A stretch of 43,458 nucleotides of DNA from an uncultured Muribaculaceae bacterium (GTDB lineage Bacteria > Bacteroidota > Bacteroidia > Bacteroidales > Muribaculaceae), in the NCBI GenBank assembly GCA_934636465.1, contig CAKUAR010000018.1:1-43458 (forward strand), written 5' to 3'. The translations under genes were made by a program, and so were the position numbers. The notes below the pieces were generated by a model. It made no database searches. It saw only the letters and a list, made by a program, of their open reading frames with translations, and was not told the DNA's origin. Of the stretch, positions 35,516 to 41,681 are shown piece by piece (positions within the stretch are counted from its first letter, which is position 1; each line of letters begins with the position of its first letter).

Positions 35516-36373
35516 ATGACGACCAACGAGGCAATACAGATCTTCCGCACACGGCTCTCAGGCATTTTCGACCGACATGAGATTCAAGCCGTCACGCGCA
35601 TAGTTTTCGACGACATAATGCACTACTCGCCAGTTGACATGATTATCCACGGCTCCGACGAGCTGCCCGACTTCATGCCACAAAAACTGTCAGGCATAGT
35701 CAACCGCCTTGCAGCCCACGAGCCGCTTCAATACATCTTGGGCGAGGCACGCTTCCACGGCCACAAGTTCCGTGTGACGCCTGCCACGCTCATTCCGCGC
35801 CCCGAAACCGATATGCTCGTTGACATAATCGTCGATGACAACGCCGCAGCCACCGACTTGCGCGTGCTCGACATTGGCACTGGCAGCGGTTGCATAGCCA
35901 TATCGCTTGCCCTCGCGCTCAAGTTTCCGCACGTCACAGCCACCGACATTTCTCCGGCTGCGCTTGCCGTGGCGCAGGAAAACGCCGCCGCCCTCAAGGC
36001 CCAAGTCAACTTCTGTTGTGCCGACATCTTGCAGGCTGTGCAAAATCCGCCGGTCGAGGCCTTTGACATAATCGTGAGCAATCCGCCCTACATTTGCCAG
36101 AGCGAGATTTCTGGCATGGGAGCCCATGTAACTGACCACGAGCCCCACACCGCCCTTTTTGTGCCCGACGACGACCCTTTGCGCTTCTACAAAGCCATAG
36201 CGCGCTACGCCACCCAGGCTCTCGCCCACGGTGGCAAACTCTATTTCGAAATTAACAGCCGTTTCGGCGGCGCAACCGCCGCCTTGCTCCGCTTGTCAGG
36301 TTTTACCGACGTCAGCATAGGCAACGACCAGTATGGCCGCCCACGGTTTGCCACGGCCACCAAGCCGGCATAA
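35516..36373 (+). CDS. prmC: Peptide chain release factor N5-glutamine methyltransferase
   Basis: PrmC methylates the Gln of the GGQ motif in release factors RF1 and RF2, raising termination efficiency. The 285-residue product has the N-terminal helical domain (residues about 1-90, closing LQYILGEARFHGHKFRVTP) and the SAM-binding fold: VLDIGTGSGCIAISLAL at about 117-134 and the catalytic VSNPPYI with NPPY at 189-192, which binds the glutamine side chain. The end SGFTDVSIGNDQYGRPRFA is typical. It faces the patatin gene across a short poly-G tract. Confidence 0.96.
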   Translation: MTTNEAIQIFRTRLSGIFDRHEIQAVTRIVFDDIMHYSPVDMIIHGSDELPDFMPQKLSGIVNRLAAHEPLQYILGEARFHGHKFRVTPATLIPRPETDMLVDIIVDDNAAATDLRVLDIGTGSGCIAISLALALKFPHVTATDISPAALAVAQENAAALKAQVNFCCADILQAVQNPPVEAFDIIVSNPPYICQSEISGMGAHVTDHEPHTALFVPDDDPLRFYKAIARYATQALAHGGKLYFEINSRFGGATAALLRLSGFTDVSIGNDQYGRPRFATATKPA

Positions 36374-36405
36374 TCGCACAAGCCATGCCAATCACATAAT
36401 ACACA

Positions 36406-36415
36406 GGGGGGGGGG
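36406..36415. repeat. Ten-G homopolymer between convergent prmC and patatin genes
   Basis: A run of ten G sits between the prmC stop (36373) and the patatin stop (36420). It does not lie in a coding sequence. Such runs are prone to slippage, here without effect on a frame. Confidence 0.85.
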
Positions 36416-36419
36416 AACT

Positions 36420-37265
36420 TCAACCCAAAAAGTCACGCAGCTCCGCAAGCCGGCGTTTGCACTGCTCGCGTCCCAGCTCATACACCGTCCACATCAGCGC
36501 CGGGTCATGGCAAGTGTAGCCTATCGGCAAAGCCTCGTCGGGGCTGAACACAAACGCCTTGCCCTCGCGCTCGCGTTCTCTAACATACGCCACCTCGGCG
36601 TTATACATGGCAGGTCTGGCGGCAAGTGCCTCCACAAATTTCGGATATTTGCGCATGGCCATTCTCACTATCGGCACCAGTTTGTTTGGCTGTTTCACAT
36701 AGCCGGCAGGCCGGGTCAGCACCACCACGTTGCGGTCGTAGCCCAGCTGCTCAAATTTCTTCAGCGGAATCGAGTCTGCTATTCCGCCGTCAAGCAGTTT
36801 TTGTCCGCCAAGCGCCACCACGCGCGCCACAAGAGGCATCGATGCCGAGGCTCTCACCCACTCAAGCCCCTCATAGTCGGCTTGGTCCACACGGTGATAC
36901 ACCGGCTCGCCTGTCACCACATCGGTGCAAGTCACATAAAACTCCATTGGGTTGGCGGCAAAAGTCTTGCTGTCAAACACATCATATTGCGTGGGCACTA
37001 TGTGGTAGCAATATTCCGCTTCATACAGATTTCCTGTCTTTACCAGCGTTTCCAGGCTGCAATAACGCTTGTCGCAGCAAAAGCGCGTGTTGTAGCGTAT
37101 CACGCGCCCAGGCTGCCGCGACTTGTAGTTGCAGCCAAACGCCGCACCGGCCGACACACCAATCATACCGTCATAGTCAATGCCGTTTTCCATCATCACG
37201 TCTATCACGCCGGCCGTGTATAGGCCTCGCATCGCGCCACCCTCAAGCACCAAACCTCTTTTCAT
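36420..37265 (-). CDS. Patatin-like phospholipase
   Basis: I choose the ATG at 37265, because the patatin fold begins at once (MKRGLVLEGGAMRGLYTAGV); the longer frame to 37331 adds 22 residues that include the terminator stem. The 281-residue enzyme has the oxyanion glycines (EGGAMRG), nucleophile Ser38 in G-V-S-A-G, and the Asp of the catalytic pair in LLDGGIADSIPL. Such hydrolases release fatty acids from phospholipids. A central Cys-rich strip (NTRFCCDKRYCSLE) is a feature of the subfamily that includes E. coli YjjU. The start lies only 23 bp after a terminator T-run, so expression depends on read-through from the pyrE-SRPBCC message or on a promoter within it. Confidence 0.9.
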   Translation of the reverse strand: MKRGLVLEGGAMRGLYTAGVIDVMMENGIDYDGMIGVSAGAAFGCNYKSRQPGRVIRYNTRFCCDKRYCSLETLVKTGNLYEAEYCYHIVPTQYDVFDSKTFAANPMEFYVTCTDVVTGEPVYHRVDQADYEGLEWVRASASMPLVARVVALGGQKLLDGGIADSIPLKKFEQLGYDRNVVVLTRPAGYVKQPNKLVPIVRMAMRKYPKFVEALAARPAMYNAEVAYVREREREGKAFVFSPDEALPIGYTCHDPALMWTVYELGREQCKRRLAELRDFLG

Positions 37266-37287
37266 GCCTTTAATCCTCGCTTTTCTT

Positions 37288-37336
37288 GTAAAAAAGTGGT
37301 GTGTCGCTCTGCACATACTTGCGCACGACACACCAC
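37288..37336 (-). terminator. Terminator or attenuator between the SRPBCC gene and the patatin gene
   Basis: GTGGTGTGTCG (37296-37306) and CGACACACCAC (37326-37336) form an 11-bp stem. On the minus strand TTTTTTACAAG follows. The patatin ATG comes 23 bp later. Confidence 0.85.
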
Positions 37337-37391
37337 CACTATCGTTTTATCTTCTTTTCTCCGCTTTTGGTCACACAGAGCAGTCAACTGC

Positions 37392-37832
37392 TCAAATGTC
37401 CTTATACGGCAAGAACTGGAGCATTTGCCCAAACTTCTTTGCGCCATCGGTGAGCTGACCGCCTACCATGCCGCGCATAAAAGCCGGCAGTTTCAGCAGC
37501 AACTCTGCCACAGCCTCGGTGTGTTCGGCGTCGATTCCTGGCTTCAGCGTGATTGCCAAGCCAAACTGCACTGGCGACTCGGCTGCGGTAAATGCTATTT
37601 TTGTGGGCTGCACCTTCTCGCTCAACACCAGTTTCAGCGGTCCCATTGGCGACTCCAGCGTGATTGAGTCGCTCGAAAACTGCAACTTGTTGAGGTTCTT
37701 CTTTGCATCTTCCGGCAGCTTGTCAATGTTCTTTTCTATCTGATTCTTGAAAATTTCCGGGTTCGACAATTTGCTGAACACAGTGTCTATGTCGCAGTTG
37801 ATTGTCACAACGTCGCTTTTGTATGAATCCAT
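37392..37832 (-). CDS. SRPBCC-fold protein of unknown function
   Basis: The 146-residue soluble product starts MDSYKSDVVTINCDIDTVFS, the first strand and helix of a START/SRPBCC hydrophobic-pocket fold, and continues with ITLESPMGPLKLVLSEKVQP, IAFTAAESPVQFGLAITLKP and a C-terminal helix VGGQLTDGAKKFGQMLQFLP. I know this gene as a regular neighbour of pyrE in Bacteroidota, which suggests an old linkage but gives no function. It probably shares a transcript with pyrE, whose stop is 83 bp upstream. Confidence 0.75.
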   Translation of the reverse strand: MDSYKSDVVTINCDIDTVFSKLSNPEIFKNQIEKNIDKLPEDAKKNLNKLQFSSDSITLESPMGPLKLVLSEKVQPTKIAFTAAESPVQFGLAITLKPGIDAEHTEAVAELLLKLPAFMRGMVGGQLTDGAKKFGQMLQFLPYKDI

Positions 37833-37915
37833 TGCTGTTCTTTTACTCTAATGCGTTATGTTTGTGTTATATGCGTTCTCTGTTTCAAAAAAAGACAATC
37901 TCGCTCACATGCGCG

Positions 37916-38569
37916 TCAATCCACAATTTCGCGGCCGGCTGGCACCCAGTGTGCAGGGTCTTCACGCCACTTTGCAAGCGTCTCCACGTCCGACTCCTGA
38001 ATGTAGTTGGCCTTTACGGCAGTCTTCAGCATTGCGCTGTAGTTGCTTATGGTTATCAGCTTAATGCCAGCCTGCTCAAACGCCTCGCGTGCCTCCGGGA
38101 ACTCATAGGTGAAGATTGCCACCATTCCCACTACCACACCGCCTGCGTTTTCCACTGCCTTGGCGGCTTTCAGGCTGCTCTTGCCGGTCGACACAAGGTC
38201 TTCCACTATCACCACCTTTTGTCCTGGTGTCAGGTTGCCCTCTATCAGGTTCTCAAGTCCGTGGTCCTTGGGTGACGAGCGCACATACACAAACGGCATG
38301 CCCAAGCTGTCGGCCACAAGCGCGCCCTGTGCTATGGCTCCAGTTGCCACACCAGCCACCACGTCGGCATCACCGAAGTTTTCCAGAATCAGGCGCGACA
38401 GCTCCACCTTGATGAAGTCGCGTATTGACGGATACGACAAAGTCTTGCGGTTGTCGGTGTAGATTGGCGAGTTCCAGCCCGAAGCCCACACAAACGGACT
38501 GCTCGGCTGAAGCTTTATTGCACTTATCTTGAGTAATTTCTCCACTAAAAGATCATCTAATTTTTCCAT
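37916..38569 (-). CDS. pyrE: Orotate phosphoribosyltransferase
   Basis: PyrE joins orotate and PRPP to make OMP in pyrimidine synthesis. The 217-residue product has the PRPP-binding block VVIVEDLVSTGKSS at about 119-132 and the N-terminal part ALVWASGWNSP-like (SPFVWASGWNSPIYTDNR), with the flexible loop YVRSSPKDHG carrying the expected Lys and His. It has its own promoter, so it is transcribed separately from recX-comF. Confidence 0.97.
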   Translation of the reverse strand: MEKLDDLLVEKLLKISAIKLQPSSPFVWASGWNSPIYTDNRKTLSYPSIRDFIKVELSRLILENFGDADVVAGVATGAIAQGALVADSLGMPFVYVRSSPKDHGLENLIEGNLTPGQKVVIVEDLVSTGKSSLKAAKAVENAGGVVVGMVAIFTYEFPEAREAFEQAGIKLITISNYSAMLKTAVKANYIQESDVETLAKWREDPAHWVPAGREIVD

Positions 38570-38600
38570 GAGAATGTTTATTTAATCGTTCTTTATTCCG

Positions 38601-38631
38601 CAAAATTACTAAATAATCAATGCACGCCCAA
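38601..38631 (-). promoter_or_regulatory. pyrE promoter
   Basis: Minus strand: TTG (38631-38629), a 20-nt spacer, TAATTTTG (38608-38601). The leader to the ATG is about 25 nt. Confidence 0.75.
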
Positions 38632-38685
38632 CATGCCGGCACATGTTTTGCGCCCCAACCGCAGCCAAAATAACTTTTTTTCACC

Positions 38686-39390
38686 CTAAGCGTCAAGCCT
38701 GGCGGCCGCAAGCGTCATCACCGACACCTTTATGCCCTGTATCCCGGCAAGCGACTCCGCACAGGCAAGCAATGTGGCGCCGGTGGTCACCACGTCATCT
38801 ACAATCAGCACATGTTTCCCTGCCAGCTGCTGCGCCGCGCGGCTGCTGGCGCTATATATGTCGCGCGCGTTCTCCATGCGCTGAAACACGTCTTTGTGCG
38901 TTTGCGTCTCGTGCGAGCGCGCCCGCAGAGCCTCCACCAGCTCAAGCCCGGTCACGTCGCCTATGCCACGCGCCACGTATTCACTCTGGTTGTAGCCGCG
39001 CGCAGCCCTCTTGAAGCTGTGCAGCGGCACGGCCACCAGGCAGTCAATGCCGTCGAAGAAGCCCCACTCCGCCATTTCCGCTGCCGCACGGCGAGCAAGC
39101 CACCGCCCCATCTTTGGGCGGTTGTGATACTTCATGTCAATTATTATGCGTGAGTAGTCAGTCCCTTTCTCATACCAGAAATATGCCGCCGCGCGCTCCA
39201 CGCGTGTTTTGCCGGCAAACAGCTGCTCCATGGCGTTAAACTTTGTCCGCTCAAAAAACGTGCGTGGCAGTTGCTCCAGGCACATGCGGCACAAGTAAGG
39301 CTCATCGCCGTGCAGCACTTTGCCGCACACCGGGCAAGTGCGTGGCATAACAATGTCGGCAGCCCCTCTCAGCACCTCACCAATCCTCAT
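38686..39390 (-). CDS. ComF-family phosphoribosyltransferase-like protein
   Basis: The 234-residue product has the ComF layout: a four-cysteine zinc ribbon at the N-terminus (C19-P-V-C22 ... C34-R-M-C37), a central region with CLVAVPLHSFKRAARGYNQS, and a PRPP-type loop VLIVDDVVTTGATLL at about 194-208. ComF proteins act in DNA uptake in naturally competent bacteria, but they occur widely and the role in Bacteroidota is unproven. Its start overlaps the end of recX by 14 bp. A typical recX-comF pair precedes pyrE here. Confidence 0.92.
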   Translation of the reverse strand: MRIGEVLRGAADIVMPRTCPVCGKVLHGDEPYLCRMCLEQLPRTFFERTKFNAMEQLFAGKTRVERAAAYFWYEKGTDYSRIIIDMKYHNRPKMGRWLARRAAAEMAEWGFFDGIDCLVAVPLHSFKRAARGYNQSEYVARGIGDVTGLELVEALRARSHETQTHKDVFQRMENARDIYSASSRAAQQLAGKHVLIVDDVVTTGATLLACAESLAGIQGIKVSVMTLAAARLDA

Positions 39391-39874
39391 CGCCGCCAGT
39401 TCCAGTCAGTTTGTCAACAATAGGGAAAAACACCTCCGGCTCAAAACCTCGCGAGGCGGCAAACCGCAGCAGCGAGGCCTTGGCAAGCCGAGGCTCCTTA
39501 CCGGCAAGCGACCGTGCCTTGCCCTCAAGCAGATGCCGCAGCGTGGCGTTGTATTCATCATCAGCTATTTCGCACATGGCCTCGTCCACTAAGTCCTGTG
39601 CCACCCCTTTCTGCCGCAGGGCGTATGCAATCTTGCGCCGTCCCCAGCCGTTGAAGCGGAATTTGTCGCGCACAAATGCCACCGCATATCTGCCGTCGTC
39701 CACAAACTTCTCCTTCACAAGCCGTTCCATCACAGCAGCCACGTCACTCTCCGCCAGCCCCCAGTCACGCAGTTTTTTCACGATGTCGGCCGAAGCCTGT
39801 TCGCTGCGCGAGCACAAGGCAGCAGCCCTGTTGAGGGCGTTAGCCGCCGAAATAGGTTTCTTTCCTGTTCTCAT
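39377..39874 (-). CDS. recX: Regulatory protein RecX
   Basis: RecX limits RecA filament growth in the cytoplasm. The 165-residue product has the three-helix repeats of the family: ALNRAAALCSRSEQASADIV with KKLRDWGLAESD, then VVDDGRYA-like (VKEKFVDDGRYAVAFVRDKF), then GWGRRKIAYALRQKGVAQDL. The usual spacing of the Y/W-G-x-x-K/R motif is kept. It lacks a visible recA partner in the window. The start MRTGKKPISAAN is the only ATG that gives the complete first repeat. No promoter is evident between it and the AT-rich region upstream. Confidence 0.92.
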   Translation of the reverse strand: MRTGKKPISAANALNRAAALCSRSEQASADIVKKLRDWGLAESDVAAVMERLVKEKFVDDGRYAVAFVRDKFRFNGWGRRKIAYALRQKGVAQDLVDEAMCEIADDEYNATLRHLLEGKARSLAGKEPRLAKASLLRFAASRGFEPEVFFPIVDKLTGTGGDEDW

Positions 39875-40023
39875 ATCCCGATTTCACTACACACACATTT
39901 ACTATCATAACCCGTGGTGGCAGCACGCACCGCCGCCACGAAACAAACTAAAAACAAACGTAGCAAATAATCCCCAATCCACCAAATCCGCCCATACCAC
40001 CCATGCGCAAAACCACAAAAACT

Positions 40024-40108
40024 GTACATTCAAAATAGATGTACATTCAAAATGGATGTACATTCAAAATGGATGTTCATTCAAAATGGAAGTACATTCA
40101 AAATGGAA
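40024..40108. repeat. Five tandem 17-bp direct repeats (iteron-like)
   Basis: Units start at 40024, 40041, 40058, 40075 and 40092 with consensus GTACATTCAAAATGGAT; one to three changes per unit. A degenerate sixth copy (GTGCAAAAT) leads into the promoter. There are no unique spacers, so it is not a CRISPR array. Eight bases separate the last full unit from the -33 element. Confidence 0.95.
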
Positions 40109-40116
40109 GTGCAAAA

Positions 40117-40148
40117 TTTGCTTTTCTTCGAATTTGTTTCTACATTTG
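40117..40148 (+). promoter_or_regulatory. Promoter of the 67-aa/172-aa unit
   Basis: TTTG (40117-40120), a 20-nt spacer and TACATTTG (40141-40148). This is one of the best consensus matches in the window. The leader to ATG 40180 is about 25 nt. Confidence 0.85.
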
Positions 40149-40179
40149 CAATAGGTTCAATAATGAACGTAAAAAGCAT

Positions 40180-40383
40180 ATGAAAACCGCAAGAGTTATT
40201 TCAAAAGAAAGTGTTAGAAGAGGGAATGCTGCAACTATGAGCGGTCAGAGCCGTTGCGTCTCCATGGATGGAAGAAATGTGTCAATACGTCGTCATACTG
40301 TTTCTGGAGTTTGTATGATGACTTTTTCCCGTAAGGATATTGCTACAGAAGCGAGTAAAGCTTATGGAAAAGTCGTGCGATAA
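40180..40383 (+). CDS. Small basic protein of unknown function, first gene of the two-gene unit
   Basis: The frame is open further upstream (into the tandem repeat), but the promoter ends at 40148, so the ATG at 40180 is the probable start. It gives 67 residues: MKTARVISKESVRRGNAATM, then GQSRCVSMDGRNVSIRRHTV, then CMMTFSRKDIATEASKAYGK and VVR. The protein is basic, with several R and K, and one helix near the C-terminus (DIATEASKAYGKVV). I recognise no family. It could be a DNA- or RNA-binding partner, an antitoxin or an adaptor. Its stop is 4 bp before the next gene's ATG, so the pair is translationally coupled. Confidence 0.65.
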   Translation: MKTARVISKESVRRGNAATMSGQSRCVSMDGRNVSIRRHTVSGVCMMTFSRKDIATEASKAYGKVVR

Positions 40384-40387
40384 GGTT

Positions 40388-40906
40388 ATGGCGAATCAAT
40401 ATAATTTTATCTACGAAAAACTTGTTACTGCAGAAGATGATGTCTTGGGCTTGATAGCGTATGGCATTTACAAACAGCACAAGATAGAGTTTATTACTAA
40501 AATAAAGGAGGAGAATAAAAGGGAGCCAACACAAGATGAATGCAATTCGTTTTTTGCAGCTTCAACAACAGAAAGCCAGTTAAACAATTATAGAAATCAG
40601 GCAGAAGCTCTTCTTTCGGAAACAGTGGGCAACATAGCCAATGAGGAATTGGGACGTTTTGAAGATGAGATGGTTCGTAATTACAAAAAAGAAATAAAGG
40701 ATTGTATTCCTGGAAATTTAAAAACATTTTTCGTAAGCGTAGGCGCAGGTATCGTTTCTGCTTTTTTATTTGCCATTATAGCAGGTGTTTTCTATTTCAT
40801 AGGCGAGACATCGGATAAATCCAATATGAAACAGACAAAGGAGCTAATGGAACGTGTACATACACCCCATAGTGATAGTATTTCCACAAAAGTGCCAATT
40901 AAGTAA
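40388..40906 (+). CDS. Membrane-anchored helical protein, second gene of the two-gene unit
   Basis: I choose ATG 40388 (172 residues: MANQYNFIYEKLVTAEDDVL); an ATG at 40364 and a TTG at 40340 are also open but overlap the first gene. Residues 1-105 are predicted mostly helical and charged: GLIAYGIYKQHKIEFITKIK, EENKREPTQDECNSFFA, YRNQAEALLSETVGNIANEE. Residues about 114-139 (FFVSVGAGIVSAFLFAIIAG, then VFYFIG) form a single membrane segment. The tail is polar. There is no signal peptide, so the N-terminal domain should be cytoplasmic. The opening YNFIYEKLV with GLIAYGIYK matches, as far as I recall, a scattered bacterial family of unknown function with one TM helix. A role in stress, phage or toxin response is only an inference from layout and AT-rich setting. 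Confidence 0.7.
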   Translation: MANQYNFIYEKLVTAEDDVLGLIAYGIYKQHKIEFITKIKEENKREPTQDECNSFFAASTTESQLNNYRNQAEALLSETVGNIANEELGRFEDEMVRNYKKEIKDCIPGNLKTFFVSVGAGIVSAFLFAIIAGVFYFIGETSDKSNMKQTKELMERVHTPHSDSISTKVPIK

Positions 40907-40954
40907 AGAGAACTATGGTTGAACCTCAGTATTAAGAAGTTCTACCATCTCTTT
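40907..40954 (+). terminator. Imperfect terminator of the two-gene unit
   Basis: AGAGA...TGGT.GAAC pairs with GTTC.ACCA.TCTCT with bulges, followed by TTTT. It starts at once after the TAA. Confidence 0.5.
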
Positions 40955-41021
40955 TGTCTTATCTCTGCATATAACGTACGGCATAGTTGTCCATGCCAGT
41001 TTTTTTGCAATTAAACAGAAA

Positions 41022-41029
41022 TACCTTTG
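41022..41029 (+). promoter_or_regulatory. -7 element before the 54-aa membrane peptide
   Basis: TACCTTTG, with a T-rich stretch (GTTTTTTTGC) at about the -33 position. The ATG lies about 47 bp downstream. Confidence 0.6.
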
Positions 41030-41075
41030 CCCCCCAAAAACAATAACATATTTTTTATCCCAAAATTTTCATGCT

Positions 41076-41240
41076 ATGAATATTGGAAATACGATTACAA
41101 TTATTGCCATAGTGGTTATAACTCTTACTTTTATTCTTGGCATATCTTATGCCATTTATATGAATATCCGGTATAAAAAAGAGCAAGATGCAAGAATTAA
41201 TTTTTACAATTCCGTTTCTAAACATCTAAATGACAAATGA
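41076..41240 (+). CDS. Small single-span membrane protein (54 aa)
   Basis: The frame opens at ATG 41076 and ends at TGA 41238-41240: MNIGNTITIIAIVVITLTFI, then LGISYAIYMNIRYKKEQDA and a polar tail ending NDK. One hydrophobic helix of about 25 residues is followed by basic residues, so the C-terminus should be cytoplasmic. It is too short for most gene finders. It has a promoter-like -7 element upstream and the DUF5053-like gene 40 bp downstream. No family is recognised. Single-span peptides of this kind serve as toxins, holin-like factors or small regulators. Confidence 0.55.
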   Translation: MNIGNTITIIAIVVITLTFILGISYAIYMNIRYKKEQDARINFYNSVSKHLNDK

Positions 41241-41280
41241 TTGCATCTAAATTCCAGCATGTCGCATATTTTTCAGAATT

Positions 41281-41514
41281 ATGAAAGAAGAACAAATCAT
41301 GAGAGAACGCCTCGCAGACTTGAAATTTGTGGTGTCTTGGCGTGAGATAGCCAACAGGTATTTCGGGAAATCGGCATCGTGGCTATACCATAAGCTCGAC
41401 GGCATCGACGGAAATGGAGGTAAAGGCGGTTTCTCTGAAGCCGAAGCAAAGCAGCTACACGATGCACTTTACGACATTTCAGACCGCATTCGCGCCGCCG
41501 CTGACAAAATTTAA
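41281..41514 (+). CDS. DUF5053-like protein (phage/mobile-element associated)
   Basis: The 77-residue product begins MKEEQIMRERLADLKFVVSW. Then comes REIANRYFGKSASWLYHKLD and GFSEAEAKQLHDALYDISDR, close to what I remember of the C-terminal half of DUF5053, a family common in Bacteroidota prophages and conjugative elements. The W-x-E-I-A-x-x-Y-F-G-K-S-x-S-W-x-Y-H-K-L core looks like a helix-turn-helix, so DNA binding is plausible. The product is shorter than the 100-120 residues usual for DUF5053, suggesting loss of the N-terminal part or a short variant. It ends in a good terminator. Confidence 0.7.
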   Translation: MKEEQIMRERLADLKFVVSWREIANRYFGKSASWLYHKLDGIDGNGGKGGFSEAEAKQLHDALYDISDRIRAAADKI

Positions 41515-41549
41515 CGAGACCATCTATATCCGATAACAACTCTTGCCTC

Positions 41550-41586
41550 AAGTGGCTGCTTCCGTGTCTGGGAGCAGCCACTTTTC
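41550..41586 (+). terminator. Terminator of the DUF5053-like gene
   Basis: AAGTGGCTGCT (41550-41560) and AGCAGCCACTT (41573-41583) form an 11-bp stem, followed by TTTCATTT. It isolates the MuF gene from upstream transcription. Confidence 0.85.
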
Positions 41587-41616
41587 ATTTACAGCAGGCA
41601 AAAAACAAGGCTCACT

Positions 41617-41661
41617 ATTGGTAGCTTTTGCGCGGAACTACAATCCGCGCCTCTTCCCAAT
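41617..41661. repeat. Nested-palindrome repeat, copy 1
   Basis: 45 bp. Outer arms ATTGG/CCAAT and an inner stem GCGCGGA-ACTACAA-TCCGCGC. It lies 20 bp before the MuF ATG. The same element, in the same orientation, lies after the MuF gene. Confidence 0.92.
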
Positions 41662-41681
41662 GATAAGCTTTCCTTTTTCTG

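Larger units (their letters stand above)
39875..40179. other. Intergenic region upstream of the two-gene unit
   Basis: About 305 bp that is A-rich and without a coding frame of its own on the plus strand until 40180. It contains the 17-bp tandem repeat (40024-40108) and the promoter at 40117-40148. The first 150 bp show no further signal. Confidence 0.5.

Noticed and set aside
36406..36415. Ten-G run as a phase-variation switch
   Set aside because: It lies between two convergent stop codons, so length changes would not alter any frame or promoter that I can see.
40024..40108. CRISPR-like array of short repeats
   Set aside because: Repeats are 17 bp and directly contiguous, with no unique spacers and no cas genes in the window.
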